From: Geodermatophilus tzadiensis
Lineage (GTDB): Bacteria > Actinomycetota > Actinomycetes > Mycobacteriales > Geodermatophilaceae
Reading direction: 5' to 3'
Length of the DNA: 64,000 nt
NCBI RefSeq assembly: GCF_003002915.1
Contig: NZ_PVTG01000002.1
Location: forward strand, 1 to 64,000
Part shown: positions 9,706 through 18,195 of the stretch, in pieces
How the letters are laid out: each line of letters begins with the position of its first letter
Numbering within the stretch: position 1 is the first letter of the stretch
Notes under the pieces: generated by a model
The model's input: only the letters and a program-made list of their open reading frames with translations
What the model was told of the DNA's origin: nothing
The model's database searches: none
Position numbers and translations under genes: made by a program

Positions 9706-10431
9706 TCACCGGCGGGCGGCCCAGCGGATCACGGCGACCACCAGCGCGACGCCGGTGGCGACGGCCATCGTGGGGAAGCCGCGGATGAGCACCGTGGCGA
9801 TCGTCGGCAGGTTCAGGCCGGCCGAGGGGGCGAGGCCCACGTTCACCGCGGCGACGGCGACGAACACCATCGGCGGGGCGACGACCGGGGTGAGCAGGTC
9901 GGGCTTGCGGACCAGCAGCGTCGCGACGGCCGAGCCCGCGACGAGCGTGACCAGGGTCAGCAGGCCCAGGCCGACGCCGAAGAAGGAGTCGACGGCGCCG
10001 CCGGCCAGGGTGAGGACGAAGACGCCGAGGACGGCGACCACCCCCCACAGCCGGCCGCCGGACTCCGCCGCGGACGGCGCGGTGCGGGAGCCCGTGCGCG
10101 GCGCGGGGCGCCCGGTCGGGCGGCTGTCCCGGCGGGCCGCGGTGTCGGCGTCGTCGCGGTCGGGCAGTGGCGGCACGGCGGCCGAGGGGATGCGCTGGGA
10201 CGGGCGGGCGCCGGACGGCCGGGGGCCGCCCGGGACGGGGCGGCCCGTCCCGCCGGCGCGGTCGGGAGCCGGCACCGCGGGACGGCCGCGCGGCGGGGGA
10301 GGGGGCACCGGCGGCCGGGCCATGCGCACGGGGCGGTCGGGGCCGGTCACGTCGGGGCGGAGGCTGCCGTGGTGGCGCGCCGGGCGCACTCCGCTGTCCC
10401 GCCAGGTGTCGGCTGCGCGCACCGAGGCCAT
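9706..10431 (-). CDS. DUF6542-like membrane protein
   Basis: The 241-residue product has about 130 disordered residues rich in P and R, then a compact hydrophobic domain with four likely transmembrane helices (RLWGVVAVLGVFVLTLAGGA, the GLGLLTLVTLVAGSAVATLL region, LLTPVVAPPMVFVAVAAV, and FPTMAVATGVALVVAVIRW). The pattern matches an actinobacterial family with no known role, which I believe is DUF6542. The ATG at 10431 has GGGGAGG five bases upstream; longer versions starting further upstream lack this. It stands alone between terminators. Confidence 0.7.
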   Translation of the reverse strand: MASVRAADTWRDSGVRPARHHGSLRPDVTGPDRPVRMARPPVPPPPPRGRPAVPAPDRAGGTGRPVPGGPRPSGARPSQRIPSAAVPPLPDRDDADTAARRDSRPTGRPAPRTGSRTAPSAAESGGRLWGVVAVLGVFVLTLAGGAVDSFFGVGLGLLTLVTLVAGSAVATLLVRKPDLLTPVVAPPMVFVAVAAVNVGLAPSAGLNLPTIATVLIRGFPTMAVATGVALVVAVIRWAARR

Positions 10432-10484
10432 GGCACCTCCCCGTCCGGACCGGTGGGCCCCGGGCGGGGCCGCTGTGAGCACTC

Positions 10485-10490
10485 ACGGTA
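10485..10490 (-). promoter_or_regulatory. Possible -10 element of the DUF6542 gene
   Basis: On the minus strand TACCGT fits TANNNT, about 54 bases before the ATG. Just downstream (10476-10487) lies the near-palindrome gtgagcactcac, a possible operator over the transcription start. The rest of 10432-10622 holds nothing else I can name. Confidence 0.35.
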
Positions 10491-10622
10491 GCGACGGGTG
10501 GGGGATCGGCGGGCCGTTTCCCGGTGTCGGACCTCGACACGTCTCCCCGCCGATTTGGCAACTCTGGGTGGGGAGTGGGGGAGGTGTGACGGACGGGACG
10601 GGCGGGGTGCGGCCCGGGCGGG

Positions 10623-11807
10623 TCAGCCGTCCCGCGTCCAGCGCAGGGGGCGCACCTGGTCGTCGGTGTGGTCGTCGGCCCGGTCGTCGGCGGGGTCGCG
10701 CTCGGGCAGCAGCGTCCGCTCGGGCAGCGCGGGGCGGGTGACGGGCACGACGAGGTCGCCGGCGACGTCGCCCGCGGGGTCGTCGGCGGGGCGCAGCGTG
10801 CGGACCACGGCCTCGACCGCCGGCGGCGTCGGCACCGGGGTCTCGCCGACGCCGAGGTCGTCGAAGCGCCGGGCGGCGGCGAGCACGGAGCGCTCGTAGG
10901 AGCCGACCGTCTCGTTGTAGCGGGCGAGCGTGGCGCCCAGCGCCGAGCCCAGCCGGGTGAGGTGGCCCGACAGCGTGGTCAGGCGGGCGTGCAGCCGTCG
11001 GCCGACCTCGATGACCTGGTCGGCGTCGCGGGCCAGCCGCTCCTGCCGCCACGAGTGGGCCACCGTGCGCAGCAGCGCCAGCAGCGTGCTGGGCGTGGCG
11101 ATGACGACGTCGCGGCCGAAGCCGTACTCGAGCAGGCCGGGCTCGGCCTCCAGCGCGGTGGTGAGGAACCCGTCGGAGGGCACGAACAGCACGGTGAACG
11201 GCGCCGCCGGGCGGAAGGCGGTGGGATAGCGGCGCGCGGCGAGCTGGTCGACGTGGGTGCGCAGCTGCCGGGCGTGCGCGGCGACCCGCTGCGCCTTGAC
11301 CGTCTCGTCGGGCGCCTGCACGGCCTCGATGTAGCCGGTGAAGGGCACCTTCGCGTCGACGACCACCTGCCGCCCGTCGGAGAGGGTGACCACCAGGTCG
11401 GGGCGGACGCCGGCGCCCTCGTCGTTGGTGGACGACGGCTGCTCGACGAAGTCGCAGTGCTCGAGCAGGCCGGCCACCTCGACCACCCGGCGCAGCTGCA
11501 CCTCGCCCCAGCGGCCGCGCACGTGCGGCGTCCGCAGCGCGGTCACCAGCGCCGCCGTCTCCTGGCGCAGCATCGCGCTGGTCTGCCCGACGGTGCCCAT
11601 CTGCTCCCGCAGCTCGCCGTGCGCGGTGGCCCGGGCCTGCTCCATGCCGGCGAGCAGCCGGTGCAGGTGGTCGATCGACTCGTGCAGCGGGTCGAGCCCC
11701 GGGTCGGCCGGCCGGCGGCGCGCGAGCAGCGCGACCACCCCGAGCGTGACGGCCGCCCCCAGCAGCACCCCGAAGAGCAGGCCCAGCAGGAGGGAGGCGG
11801 CGTCCAC
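10623..11807 (-). CDS. rmuC: DNA recombination protein RmuC
   Basis: The product is about 394 residues. An N-terminal membrane anchor (LLLGLLFGVLLGAAVTLGVV) is followed by a helical segment and the RmuC domain, with VRGRWGEVQLRRVVEVAGLL, GVRPDLVV, VVDAKVPF and FVPSDGF as family hallmarks, then a coiled-coil tail. RmuC proteins limit inverted-repeat recombination; the domain is related to PD-(D/E)XK nucleases. The GTG at 11807 puts the anchor at the N-terminus, though no strong ribosome site precedes it, and an in-frame start at 11861 cannot be excluded. It lies downstream of the ogt hairpin on the same strand. Confidence 0.9.
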   Translation of the reverse strand: MDAASLLLGLLFGVLLGAAVTLGVVALLARRRPADPGLDPLHESIDHLHRLLAGMEQARATAHGELREQMGTVGQTSAMLRQETAALVTALRTPHVRGRWGEVQLRRVVEVAGLLEHCDFVEQPSSTNDEGAGVRPDLVVTLSDGRQVVVDAKVPFTGYIEAVQAPDETVKAQRVAAHARQLRTHVDQLAARRYPTAFRPAAPFTVLFVPSDGFLTTALEAEPGLLEYGFGRDVVIATPSTLLALLRTVAHSWRQERLARDADQVIEVGRRLHARLTTLSGHLTRLGSALGATLARYNETVGSYERSVLAAARRFDDLGVGETPVPTPPAVEAVVRTLRPADDPAGDVAGDLVVPVTRPALPERTLLPERDPADDRADDHTDDQVRPLRWTRDG

Positions 11808-11853
11808 GCCAGCAGGGTGCCTCAGCTCACCGACATCTCCCGGGAGCCGCCGC

Positions 11854-11919
11854 CGAGGCACAGGAGGCTTTCCCCACGTCCGCGGCCCCCGGGACGTGGG
11901 GAGAGCCTCCTATGCCTCG
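11854..11919 (-). terminator. Large stem-loop overlapping the ogt stop codon
   Basis: Arms 11854-11881 and 11892-11919 (28 bases, two mismatches) with a 10-base loop. The outer end of the stem includes the TAG stop of ogt (11910-11912), so translation to the stop would disturb the fold. It sits between ogt and rmuC, both minus strand, and probably terminates or attenuates ogt transcription. Confidence 0.7.
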
Positions 11920-12476
11920 ACCGGGACCGGGACCTCCACCGGGGCCTCGACCGGGAGCGGGGCGTGCGCGGCCTCGTGGTCGAGCAGCCAGCGCTTGACC
12001 GGGGTACCCCACCGGAAACCGCCCAGGCCGCCGTCGGAGCCGAGCACCCGGTGGCAGGGCACGAACAGCGCCGCGGCGTTGCGGGCGCAGGCGTTCGCCG
12101 CCGCGCGCACCGCCGACGGCCGGCCGCAGCGGGCGGCGAAGGCGGCGTAGGTGTCGGGCTGCCCGGCGGGCACCGTGCGCAGCACCTCCCACGCGTCCTC
12201 GAGGAACGGCCCGGACCGCTGCCGCACCCGGACGGCGTCGATCGCCGCGACGTCACCGTCGACGAAGGCCTCGACGGTGTCGAGCACCGGCAGGGTGTCG
12301 GCGTGCTCGACCCAGGTGGGCCGCAGCGCGCGGTGGACGACCGGCAGCAGGTCGGCGACGTCGCCGGTCCAGCCGGCGGCCAGGACGACGTCCTCCCCGC
12401 CGGCCCCGGGGGTGACGACGACGGTGAACGGTCCGGGCGGGGTGGCCACGGTGGCGTGGCGGGCGGGCGGGGTCAT
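11910..12476 (-). CDS. ogt: Methylated-DNA--protein-cysteine methyltransferase
   Basis: The 188-residue product removes methyl groups from O6-methylguanine onto its own cysteine. The active-site PCHR motif is at 140-143 (C141) and the surrounding AFAARCGRPSAVRAAANACARN helix-turn-helix and GGFRWGTPVKRWLL segments are intact. The start overlaps the stop of the Ada-AlkA gene by four bases (ATGA), so the two repair proteins are made together. The C-terminus carries an extra PVEAPVEVPVPVEA tail, a slippage-type repeat with no known role. Confidence 0.93.
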   Translation of the reverse strand: MTPPARHATVATPPGPFTVVVTPGAGGEDVVLAAGWTGDVADLLPVVHRALRPTWVEHADTLPVLDTVEAFVDGDVAAIDAVRVRQRSGPFLEDAWEVLRTVPAGQPDTYAAFAARCGRPSAVRAAANACARNAAALFVPCHRVLGSDGGLGGFRWGTPVKRWLLDHEAAHAPLPVEAPVEVPVPVEA

Positions 12477-13960
12477 GACGCACTCCGATCGGGGGCGGGG
12501 GAGCGGGTGAACAGTGTGGGCGCGGCGAGGGCCCAGAGGTGCACCGCGGCGTACGACCGCCACGGCCGCCAGCGCGTCGCGGCGTCGGTGTCGGAGCTGC
12601 CGACGGCGGCCAGGGCGCGGCGCAGCGCGAGGTCGCCGGGCAGCCACACGTCGGGGTCGCCGAGGCCCCGCATCACCACGAGGGACGCCGTCCACGGGCC
12701 GATCCCCGGCAGCGCCAGCAGGTCGCGGGCGGCCTCCTCCCGGTCGCAGCCGGGGTCGAGGGCCACCCGGCCCTCGGCGAGCGCGGCGGCCAGCCCGGTC
12801 AGCGTGCGCCGGCGGGCGCCGGTGAGGCCGACCGCCGACAGGTCGGCCGCGGCCAGCGCGGCCGGCCGCGGGAAGGCGTGGGTCAGCGTGCCCACCGGCT
12901 CGGCGAGCGGTGTGCCGGCCAGCGCGACGACGCGGGCGGTGAGCGTGCGGGCGCCGGCCACCGACACCTGCTGGCCGAGCACCGCGCGCGCCGCCGCCTC
13001 CGGGCCGTCGGGCGAGGCGGGCACCCGGCGGCCGGGCGCGCCGGCGACCAGCGGGGCCAGCGCGGGGTCGGCGCCCAGGACCTCGTCGACGGCGAGCGGG
13101 TCGGCGTCGAGGTCGAGCAGCCGCCGGCAGCGGGGGACGGCGGCGCGCAGGTCGCGCAGGTCGGCGAGCAGCAGCCGCGCGGTCACCGCCGGGCCGCCGT
13201 CCGCGGCGGGGGAGAGCCGGACGACGCCGGGGCCCGCGGGCAGGTCGAGCACGCGGGAGAACGTCGTCCCGTCCCACTCCTCCAGGCCGGGGACGGCGTG
13301 CAGGCCGAGGAAGTGCAGCACCTCGGCGGCGTCGAACGGCGCGCGGGCGGCCAGCCGCAGGGTCAGCCAGCCCGGCGTCCCGCCCTCACGGCCCGGCCGC
13401 CGGCGCCGCAGCTCGCTGGGCGTGCACGCGAACACCTCGCGCACGGTGTCGTTGAACTGGCGGACGCTGGCGAACCCGGCGGCGAAGGCGACGTCGGCCA
13501 TCGGCAGGTCGGTGGTCTCGACGAGCACCCGCGCGGTCTGCGCGCGCTGGGCGCGGGCGACGGCGAGCGGGCCGACGCCGAGCTCCCCGACCAGCAGCCG
13601 GTGCACCTGCCGCTCGGAGTAGCCGAGGCGGGCGGCCAGGCCGGGGACGCCGGTGCGCTCGACCTCGCCGTCGGCGATCAGCCGCATGGCCCGGGCGACG
13701 ACGTCGGCGCGCACGTCCCACTCCGGCGACCCGGGGACGGCGTCGGGGCGGCAGCGGCGGCAGGCGCGGAAGCCGGCGGCCTGCGCGCCGGCGGCGGTGC
13801 CGAAGAAGCAGACGTTGGCCGCGGCGGGGGTGCGCGCCGGGCAGGAGGGCCGGCAGTAGATGCCCGTGGTGCGGACGGCGGTGACGAACCAGCCGTCGAA
13901 GCGGGCGTCCCGGCTGGCGACCGCGCGGTAGCAGCGCTCGGCGTCGAGGGAGGCGGTCAC
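12473..13960 (-). CDS. Ada regulatory domain fused to AlkA 3-methyladenine glycosylase
   Basis: The 495-residue product joins three parts. The first is the Ada zinc domain, with C36, C40, C67 and C70 as metal ligands and C36 as the predicted methyl-phosphotriester acceptor. The second is an AraC-type DNA-binding domain (about 95-190). The third is an AlkA-type glycosylase, with helix-hairpin-helix LPGIGPWTA near 418 and catalytic aspartate D443 in LPGDLALR. Methylation damage would switch on the regulator, and the same chain excises alkylated bases. The fusion is common in actinobacteria. The GTG at 13960 gives the normal Ada N-terminus. It is translationally coupled to ogt and divergent from the protease gene. 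Confidence 0.93.
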   Translation of the reverse strand: MTASLDAERCYRAVASRDARFDGWFVTAVRTTGIYCRPSCPARTPAAANVCFFGTAAGAQAAGFRACRRCRPDAVPGSPEWDVRADVVARAMRLIADGEVERTGVPGLAARLGYSERQVHRLLVGELGVGPLAVARAQRAQTARVLVETTDLPMADVAFAAGFASVRQFNDTVREVFACTPSELRRRRPGREGGTPGWLTLRLAARAPFDAAEVLHFLGLHAVPGLEEWDGTTFSRVLDLPAGPGVVRLSPAADGGPAVTARLLLADLRDLRAAVPRCRRLLDLDADPLAVDEVLGADPALAPLVAGAPGRRVPASPDGPEAAARAVLGQQVSVAGARTLTARVVALAGTPLAEPVGTLTHAFPRPAALAAADLSAVGLTGARRRTLTGLAAALAEGRVALDPGCDREEAARDLLALPGIGPWTASLVVMRGLGDPDVWLPGDLALRRALAAVGSSDTDAATRWRPWRSYAAVHLWALAAPTLFTRSPAPDRSAS

Positions 13961-14106
13961 GGCACGAGCATGGCAGCGCGCGGCGCCGGGGACTGGCGGT
14001 TTCCGGACGCCGCCGTGGTCCCCGCCCGGAGTGCGCGCTGTCACCTCCTCCCGACACACTTCCGGGACCCGCCGGTGCCACGGCCGGCCGGGACGAAGGG
14101 GGAACC

Positions 14107-15402
14107 GTGATCGATCCACCGGCCCGCCGGGGCCCGGGCCCGAGGCCGCCCGTCCGGACCACCGGACGCCAGGTCGTCGTCTTCGCCGACCGCGACGACG
14201 TGCGGGTCGACTGGTCGGCGGCCGGCGTCACCGACGTCGCCGACTCCCGCGACTTCCCCGCGGAGCGGGTGCCGGCGCAGACGCTGCGCGAGGCCGGTGC
14301 CACCGTCTTCGCCCGGCTGGGCATCGCCGTCGTCGCGGCCGGCCCCGACCAGGTCGGCGCCCTGCGCGCCGCGGCCCCGCCGGTGCTGTCGGTCTCGCCG
14401 GAGCTGGTGCACCGGGTGCTGCCGGAGGACCTGACCGGCTACGTCCGCGGCTACCGCGACGGCGTCGCCGACCTCGCCGGGCGGGTCCTCGGCGCCGGCG
14501 GTGGGGACGGCGCCGCGGCCCCGCCGCTGTTCCAGGACACCGCGGCCGCGACCTGGGGCGTGCAGGCCGTGCGGGCGACGACGTCCCCCTGGACCGGCAG
14601 CGGCATCCGGGTCGCCGTCCTCGACACCGGCCTGGACCTCGCGCACCCCGACTTCGCCGGCCGCGCGGTCACCGCCGAGTCGTTCGTGCCCGGGGAGGCC
14701 GCCCAGGACGGCCACGGGCACGGCACGCACTGCGTCGGCACCGCCTGCGGCCCGCAGTCGCCGCCGACCGGGCCGCGCTACGGCGTCGCCTCGGGCGCCG
14801 AGGTCTTCGTGGGCAAGGTGCTCGGCGACGAGGGCAGCGGGGACGACGGCGGCATCCTGGCCGGCATCGACTGGGCGGTGGCCAACGGCTGCGCGGTCAT
14901 CTCGATGTCGCTGGGCGCCGACGTGGCCGAGGCCCACCCGCCCTACTCCGCCGCGGGACGGCGGGCGCTGCAGCAGGGCTCGCTGATCGTGGCCGCGGCG
15001 GGCAACAACGCCGACCGGGAGAACGGCGAGCTCGGCTTCGTGGGGGCGCCGGCCAACAGCGTCGAGATCCTCGCCGTGGGCGCGCTCGACCCGGCGCTGA
15101 CGGTGGCCTGGTTCTCCGCGCGGAGCCTGTCGGCGCCCGGCGGCGAGGTCGACGTCGCCGCGCCGGGGGTCGACGTGCTCTCCACCTGGCCGATGCCCGA
15201 CCGCTACCACACCATCAGCGGGACCAGCATGGCCACGCCGCACGTCGCCGGGGTGGCGGCGCTGTGGGCCGAGGCCACCGGGCGGCGCGGCTACGAGCTG
15301 TGGGCGACGCTGACCCAGGCGGCGCAGCGGTTGACCGAGCCGTCGGTCGACGTCGGCAGCGGGCTGGTGCTGGCGCCGCAGGAGGGCGCCGGCGGGGGCT
15401 GA
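14107..15402 (+). CDS. S8 family (subtilisin-like) serine peptidase
   Basis: The 431-residue product carries the full subtilase triad: D173 (VLDTGLD), H208 (GHGTHC) and S374 (GTSMATPHVAG), with oxyanion asparagine in AAAGNN (300-301). Residues 1-140 have no signal peptide and may hold a propeptide-like domain (RQVVVFADRDDVRVDW onward). The enzyme may therefore work in the cytoplasm or leave by another route. The GTG start is preceded by a purine-rich AAGGGGGAA. It is followed 41 bases on by an 81-residue protein that looks like a detached subtilase propeptide or inhibitor. Confidence 0.9.
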   Translation: MIDPPARRGPGPRPPVRTTGRQVVVFADRDDVRVDWSAAGVTDVADSRDFPAERVPAQTLREAGATVFARLGIAVVAAGPDQVGALRAAAPPVLSVSPELVHRVLPEDLTGYVRGYRDGVADLAGRVLGAGGGDGAAAPPLFQDTAAATWGVQAVRATTSPWTGSGIRVAVLDTGLDLAHPDFAGRAVTAESFVPGEAAQDGHGHGTHCVGTACGPQSPPTGPRYGVASGAEVFVGKVLGDEGSGDDGGILAGIDWAVANGCAVISMSLGADVAEAHPPYSAAGRRALQQGSLIVAAAGNNADRENGELGFVGAPANSVEILAVGALDPALTVAWFSARSLSAPGGEVDVAAPGVDVLSTWPMPDRYHTISGTSMATPHVAGVAALWAEATGRRGYELWATLTQAAQRLTEPSVDVGSGLVLAPQEGAGGG

Positions 15403-15431
15403 CGGCGGGGAGGGGACGGGGGTGGGGGGCG

Positions 15432-15437
15432 TAGCCT
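15432..15437 (+). promoter_or_regulatory. -10 element of a probable leaderless promoter
   Basis: TAGCCT followed by six bases and the ATG at 15444. It would let the small partner protein be made independently of the protease gene upstream. Confidence 0.5.
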
Positions 15438-15443
15438 CCCGCC

Positions 15444-15689
15444 ATGTCCCTCCCGCTGACGCCGGTCAGCGTGACCGTCGACGACGGCCACCTGGCCCAG
15501 GTCGAGACGGTGGCGCAGGCCCTGCGCGACTCCGGGATGCAGGTCGAGCGGGTGCTCGGCTCGCTCGGCGTGATCACCGGGCGGGCGCCGGCCGGCGCCC
15601 GCCCGAGCCTGCTGGCCGTCGAGGGCGTCACCTCCGTCGACGAGCAGCTGCGCTTCTCGCTGCCCCCGCCCGACGCCCCCGTCCAGTAG
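15444..15689 (+). CDS. Small inhibitor-I9-like partner of the S8 peptidase
   Basis: The 81-residue product alternates strand and helix: SVTVDDGHLAQVETVAQALR, GMQVERVLGSLGVITG, then LLAVEGVTSVDEQLRFSLP. That beta-alpha-beta pattern with a late GV-x-SV segment resembles the subtilase propeptide/inhibitor I9 fold. Such proteins are sometimes annotated as ketohydroxyglutarate aldolase, which I consider wrong. Position directly behind a subtilase gene suggests it folds or restrains that protease. This is inference from pattern and neighbourhood, not a firm family match. Confidence 0.6.
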   Translation: MSLPLTPVSVTVDDGHLAQVETVAQALRDSGMQVERVLGSLGVITGRAPAGARPSLLAVEGVTSVDEQLRFSLPPPDAPVQ

Positions 15690-15729
15690 CCGCGGGGACC
15701 CTCCCGGCCCGCCGTCCGTTGGCCGGGGT

Positions 15730-16329
15730 GTGCAGGTCGCCCGCCAGGTCCCGTCCCGGCAGCGGAGGGTCCTCGCGCTCGTCGCCGGCGTCCTCGTGCT
15801 GCTCGCGGCCGTGCTGGTGGTCCGCTCCGTGACCGCCGAGCCGCCGCGCTCGGCCGAGTGCGCCGCCGCCGAACCCGCGGTGCGGGTCGACCCCGCCGCG
15901 GTCCCGGCGGGCCCGGTCGCCGGCTACGGCGCGGAGCAGCTGGCCAACGCGGCGGCCGTCCTGAACGCGGCGGCGGACCTCGGCCTGGACACCTGCGCGC
16001 AGACGATCGGCGTCATGACCGCGATGGGCGAGTCCTCGCTGCGGGTGCTCGACCGTGGCGACGCGGCCGGGCCGGACTCCCGGGGGCTGTTTCAGCAGCG
16101 GGACAACGGCGCCTGGGGCTCCTACGCCGACCGGATGGACCCCACCACCAGCGCCACCAACTTCTTCCTCGCACTGCTCGAGGTGCCCGACTGGCCGTCG
16201 CTGGAGCCGACCATCGCCGCGCACCGCACCCAGCGCAACGCCGACCCGTACCACTACGCGCGGTACTGGGACCCCGCGGTCGAGGTCGTCTCCGCGCTGG
16301 CCGGCCGCCCCGTGCTCGGCACCGCCTAG
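15730..16329 (+). CDS. Exported lysozyme-like protein
   Basis: The 199-residue product has a basic start and a hydrophobic signal or anchor (about 13-35), then a lysozyme-like helical domain with GVMTAMGESSLRVLDRGD, SRGLFQQRDNGAWGSYADRM and ATNFFLALL. The glutamate in GESSL would be the catalytic acid by analogy with lytic transglycosylases, and the SRGLFQQR motif is characteristic of actinobacterial relatives. It probably cleaves or binds peptidoglycan outside the membrane. The GTG at 15730 lacks a good ribosome site. It is immediately followed by a palindromic repeat element. Confidence 0.7.
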   Translation: MQVARQVPSRQRRVLALVAGVLVLLAAVLVVRSVTAEPPRSAECAAAEPAVRVDPAAVPAGPVAGYGAEQLANAAAVLNAAADLGLDTCAQTIGVMTAMGESSLRVLDRGDAAGPDSRGLFQQRDNGAWGSYADRMDPTTSATNFFLALLEVPDWPSLEPTIAAHRTQRNADPYHYARYWDPAVEVVSALAGRPVLGTA

Positions 16330-16391
16330 CAGGAGGGCCTCCCCGCCCCCCGCCACTCGCAGGCTCGCGGCGGGCCCCTGCACGGAGGCCG
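16330..16391 (+). repeat. Post-stop palindromic element, copy A
   Basis: It starts directly after the TAG stop. An outer stem (ggcctcc 16336-16342 with ggaggcc 16384-16390) encloses an inner stem (16349-16354 with 16369-16374). The central ctcgcaggctcgcggcgg is identical to copy C at 61 kb. It is probably a transcription terminator belonging to a dispersed family. Confidence 0.75.
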
Positions 16392-16415
16392 CCCGTCCAC
16401 CGACCGGTGGACGGG
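16392..16415. terminator. Hairpin upstream of the ABC transporter operon
   Basis: Perfect 11-base arms (16392-16402 and 16405-16415) around two bases, in tandem with copy A. It may add to termination or act as an operator for the operon starting at 16469. Confidence 0.5.
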
Positions 16416-16468
16416 TGACCCACGGAACGGCCGTCCCGGTGGAACCCGCGGCGGGCCAGGGTGGTGCC

Positions 16469-17371
16469 ATGACAGCGATCCAGGTGGCACCGGCCGCGGT
16501 GGAGGCCGGGCAGGACACGGCGGTCCGCGTGCGCGGGCTGGTCAAGCGCTACGGCGGCCGCGCGGTGGTCGACGGCGTGGACCTCGACGTCCGGCGCGGC
16601 GAGGTGTTCGCCCTGCTCGGGCCCAACGGCGCGGGCAAGACGACCACCGTCGAGGTGCTCGAGGGCGTGCGCCGGCGCGACGGCGGCGAGGTCACCGTCC
16701 TCGGGCAGGACCCCGCGACGGCCGGGCGGGCGTGGCGCGACCGGATCGGCGTGGTCGCGCAGAGCACCGGCGTCGGCGACGCGCTCACCGTGCGGGAGAC
16801 GCTCGACCACTTCGCCCGCTACCACGGCACCGCGCGGCCCACCGCCGAGCTGCTCGCCGCGGTGGGCCTCGCCGAGGCGGCGGGCACCCGGGTGGCCCGG
16901 CTCTCGGGCGGGCAGCGGCGGCGGCTGGAGGTCGCGCTCGGCGTCCAGGGCCGGCCGGAGCTGCTGTTCCTCGACGAGCCCACCACCGGCATGGACCCGG
17001 TCGCCCGCCGCCGGTTCTGGGAGCTCGTCCGCGGCCTGCGCGCCGGTGGGACGACGGTCGTGCTCACCACGCACTACCTCGACGAGGCCGCCGAGCTGGC
17101 CGACCGGGTCGGCGTCCTGTCCGGCGGCCGGCTGGTCGACGTCGCCCCGCCCGCCGAGCTCGGCGCGCAGCTGCGGCGGGTGGCCACCGTGCGCTGGACG
17201 GAGGACGGCGCCACCCGCGAGGTCGTCACCCCCGAGCCGGCCGCCGTGCTGCGCGACCTGCTCGCCGCCCACCCGGCCGGTGAGGTGCCCGGCCTGACCG
17301 TCACCCGCCCCGGCCTGGAGGACGTCTACCTGTCCCTGGTCGGCGCCACGCCCGAGGGAGAGACCCGATGA
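16469..17371 (+). CDS. ABC transporter ATP-binding protein (DrrA type)
   Basis: The 300-residue product is a nucleotide-binding subunit with Walker A GPNGAGKTT (about 51-59), ABC signature LSGGQRRRLEVA, Walker B LLFLDEPTTGMDP and switch histidine in TTHYLDEA. A C-terminal domain (about 225-300) is typical of the DrrA/NatA type that pairs with an ABC-2 permease for drug, lipid or polysaccharide export. Its stop overlaps the permease start (ATGA). It is the first gene of a four-gene operon encoding an exporter and its own two-component system, suggesting response to an envelope-active compound. Confidence 0.92.
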   Translation: MTAIQVAPAAVEAGQDTAVRVRGLVKRYGGRAVVDGVDLDVRRGEVFALLGPNGAGKTTTVEVLEGVRRRDGGEVTVLGQDPATAGRAWRDRIGVVAQSTGVGDALTVRETLDHFARYHGTARPTAELLAAVGLAEAAGTRVARLSGGQRRRLEVALGVQGRPELLFLDEPTTGMDPVARRRFWELVRGLRAGGTTVVLTTHYLDEAAELADRVGVLSGGRLVDVAPPAELGAQLRRVATVRWTEDGATREVVTPEPAAVLRDLLAAHPAGEVPGLTVTRPGLEDVYLSLVGATPEGETR

Positions 17372-18195
17372 CCGCCGTCCTGAGCCCCGCGACGACCCGC
17401 CCGGCGCCGCCGTCGGCGCTGGCGATCGGCCTGGCCCGCACCGGCCTGGAGCTGCGGCTGTTCGTCCGCGACCCGGCGCAGGTGGTCTTCTCCTTCGCCT
17501 ACCCGATCGTGATGCTGGTGATCTTCGCGTCGGTGTTCGCCGGCGAGGACCGGCCGGGCGGGGTGCCGTTCGCGCAGTACTTCCTCGCCGGGATCGCCGC
17601 CACCGGGATCATGCTGACCAGCTTCCAGGCGGTGGGGACGGCGCTGGCCGAGGAGCGCGAGCGCGGCGACCTGGCCCGGCTGCAGGTGATCGGCACCCCG
17701 CCGCTGGGCTACTTCCTCGGCAAGGCCGGGCAGGTGGTGGTCACCACCGTGCTGCAGCTGGCGGTGCTGCTCACCGTGGCCGCGACCGCCTACGACGTGC
17801 CGATGCCCGACGGGGTGGGCCGCTGGCTGACCTTCGCCTGGGTGGTGCTCCTCGGCGCGGTGGCCGGCACGGTGCTGGGCATCGCGGTCGCCTCGGCGGG
17901 CAGCAGCCGCGCGGTGGGCAACGGGATCAGCGCGTTCGCCGTCGTCCTGCAGTTCTTCTCCGGGGTGTTCTTCGTCTTCTCCGAGCTGCCCTCGTGGATG
18001 CAGGAGGTGGCGGCGGTCTTCCCGCTGAAGTGGCTGGTGCAGGGCATGCGGTCGGTGTTCCTGCCCGACGCGGCGGCCGTGGCCGAGCCCGCCGGCAGCT
18101 GGGAGCACGGGACCACTGCCCTCGTGCTGGCCGCGTGGGTGATCATCGGACTCGTGGTCTGCGCCCGCACGTTCCGCTGGCGCCGGACGGCGTGA
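17368..18195 (+). CDS. ABC-2 type transporter permease
   Basis: The 275-residue product has about six transmembrane helices and the ABC-2 layout. It has an early helix (PAQVVFSFAYPIVMLVIFAS), then the conserved loop ALAEERERGDLARLQVIGTP that touches the ATPase, and later GNGISAFAVVLQFFSGVFFV and SELPSWMQEVAAVFPLKWLV. It forms the membrane channel for the ATPase encoded just upstream. Both ends overlap neighbours by four bases, so it is translationally coupled on each side. Substrate is unknown. Confidence 0.92.
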   Translation: MTAVLSPATTRPAPPSALAIGLARTGLELRLFVRDPAQVVFSFAYPIVMLVIFASVFAGEDRPGGVPFAQYFLAGIAATGIMLTSFQAVGTALAEERERGDLARLQVIGTPPLGYFLGKAGQVVVTTVLQLAVLLTVAATAYDVPMPDGVGRWLTFAWVVLLGAVAGTVLGIAVASAGSSRAVGNGISAFAVVLQFFSGVFFVFSELPSWMQEVAAVFPLKWLVQGMRSVFLPDAAAVAEPAGSWEHGTTALVLAAWVIIGLVVCARTFRWRRTA

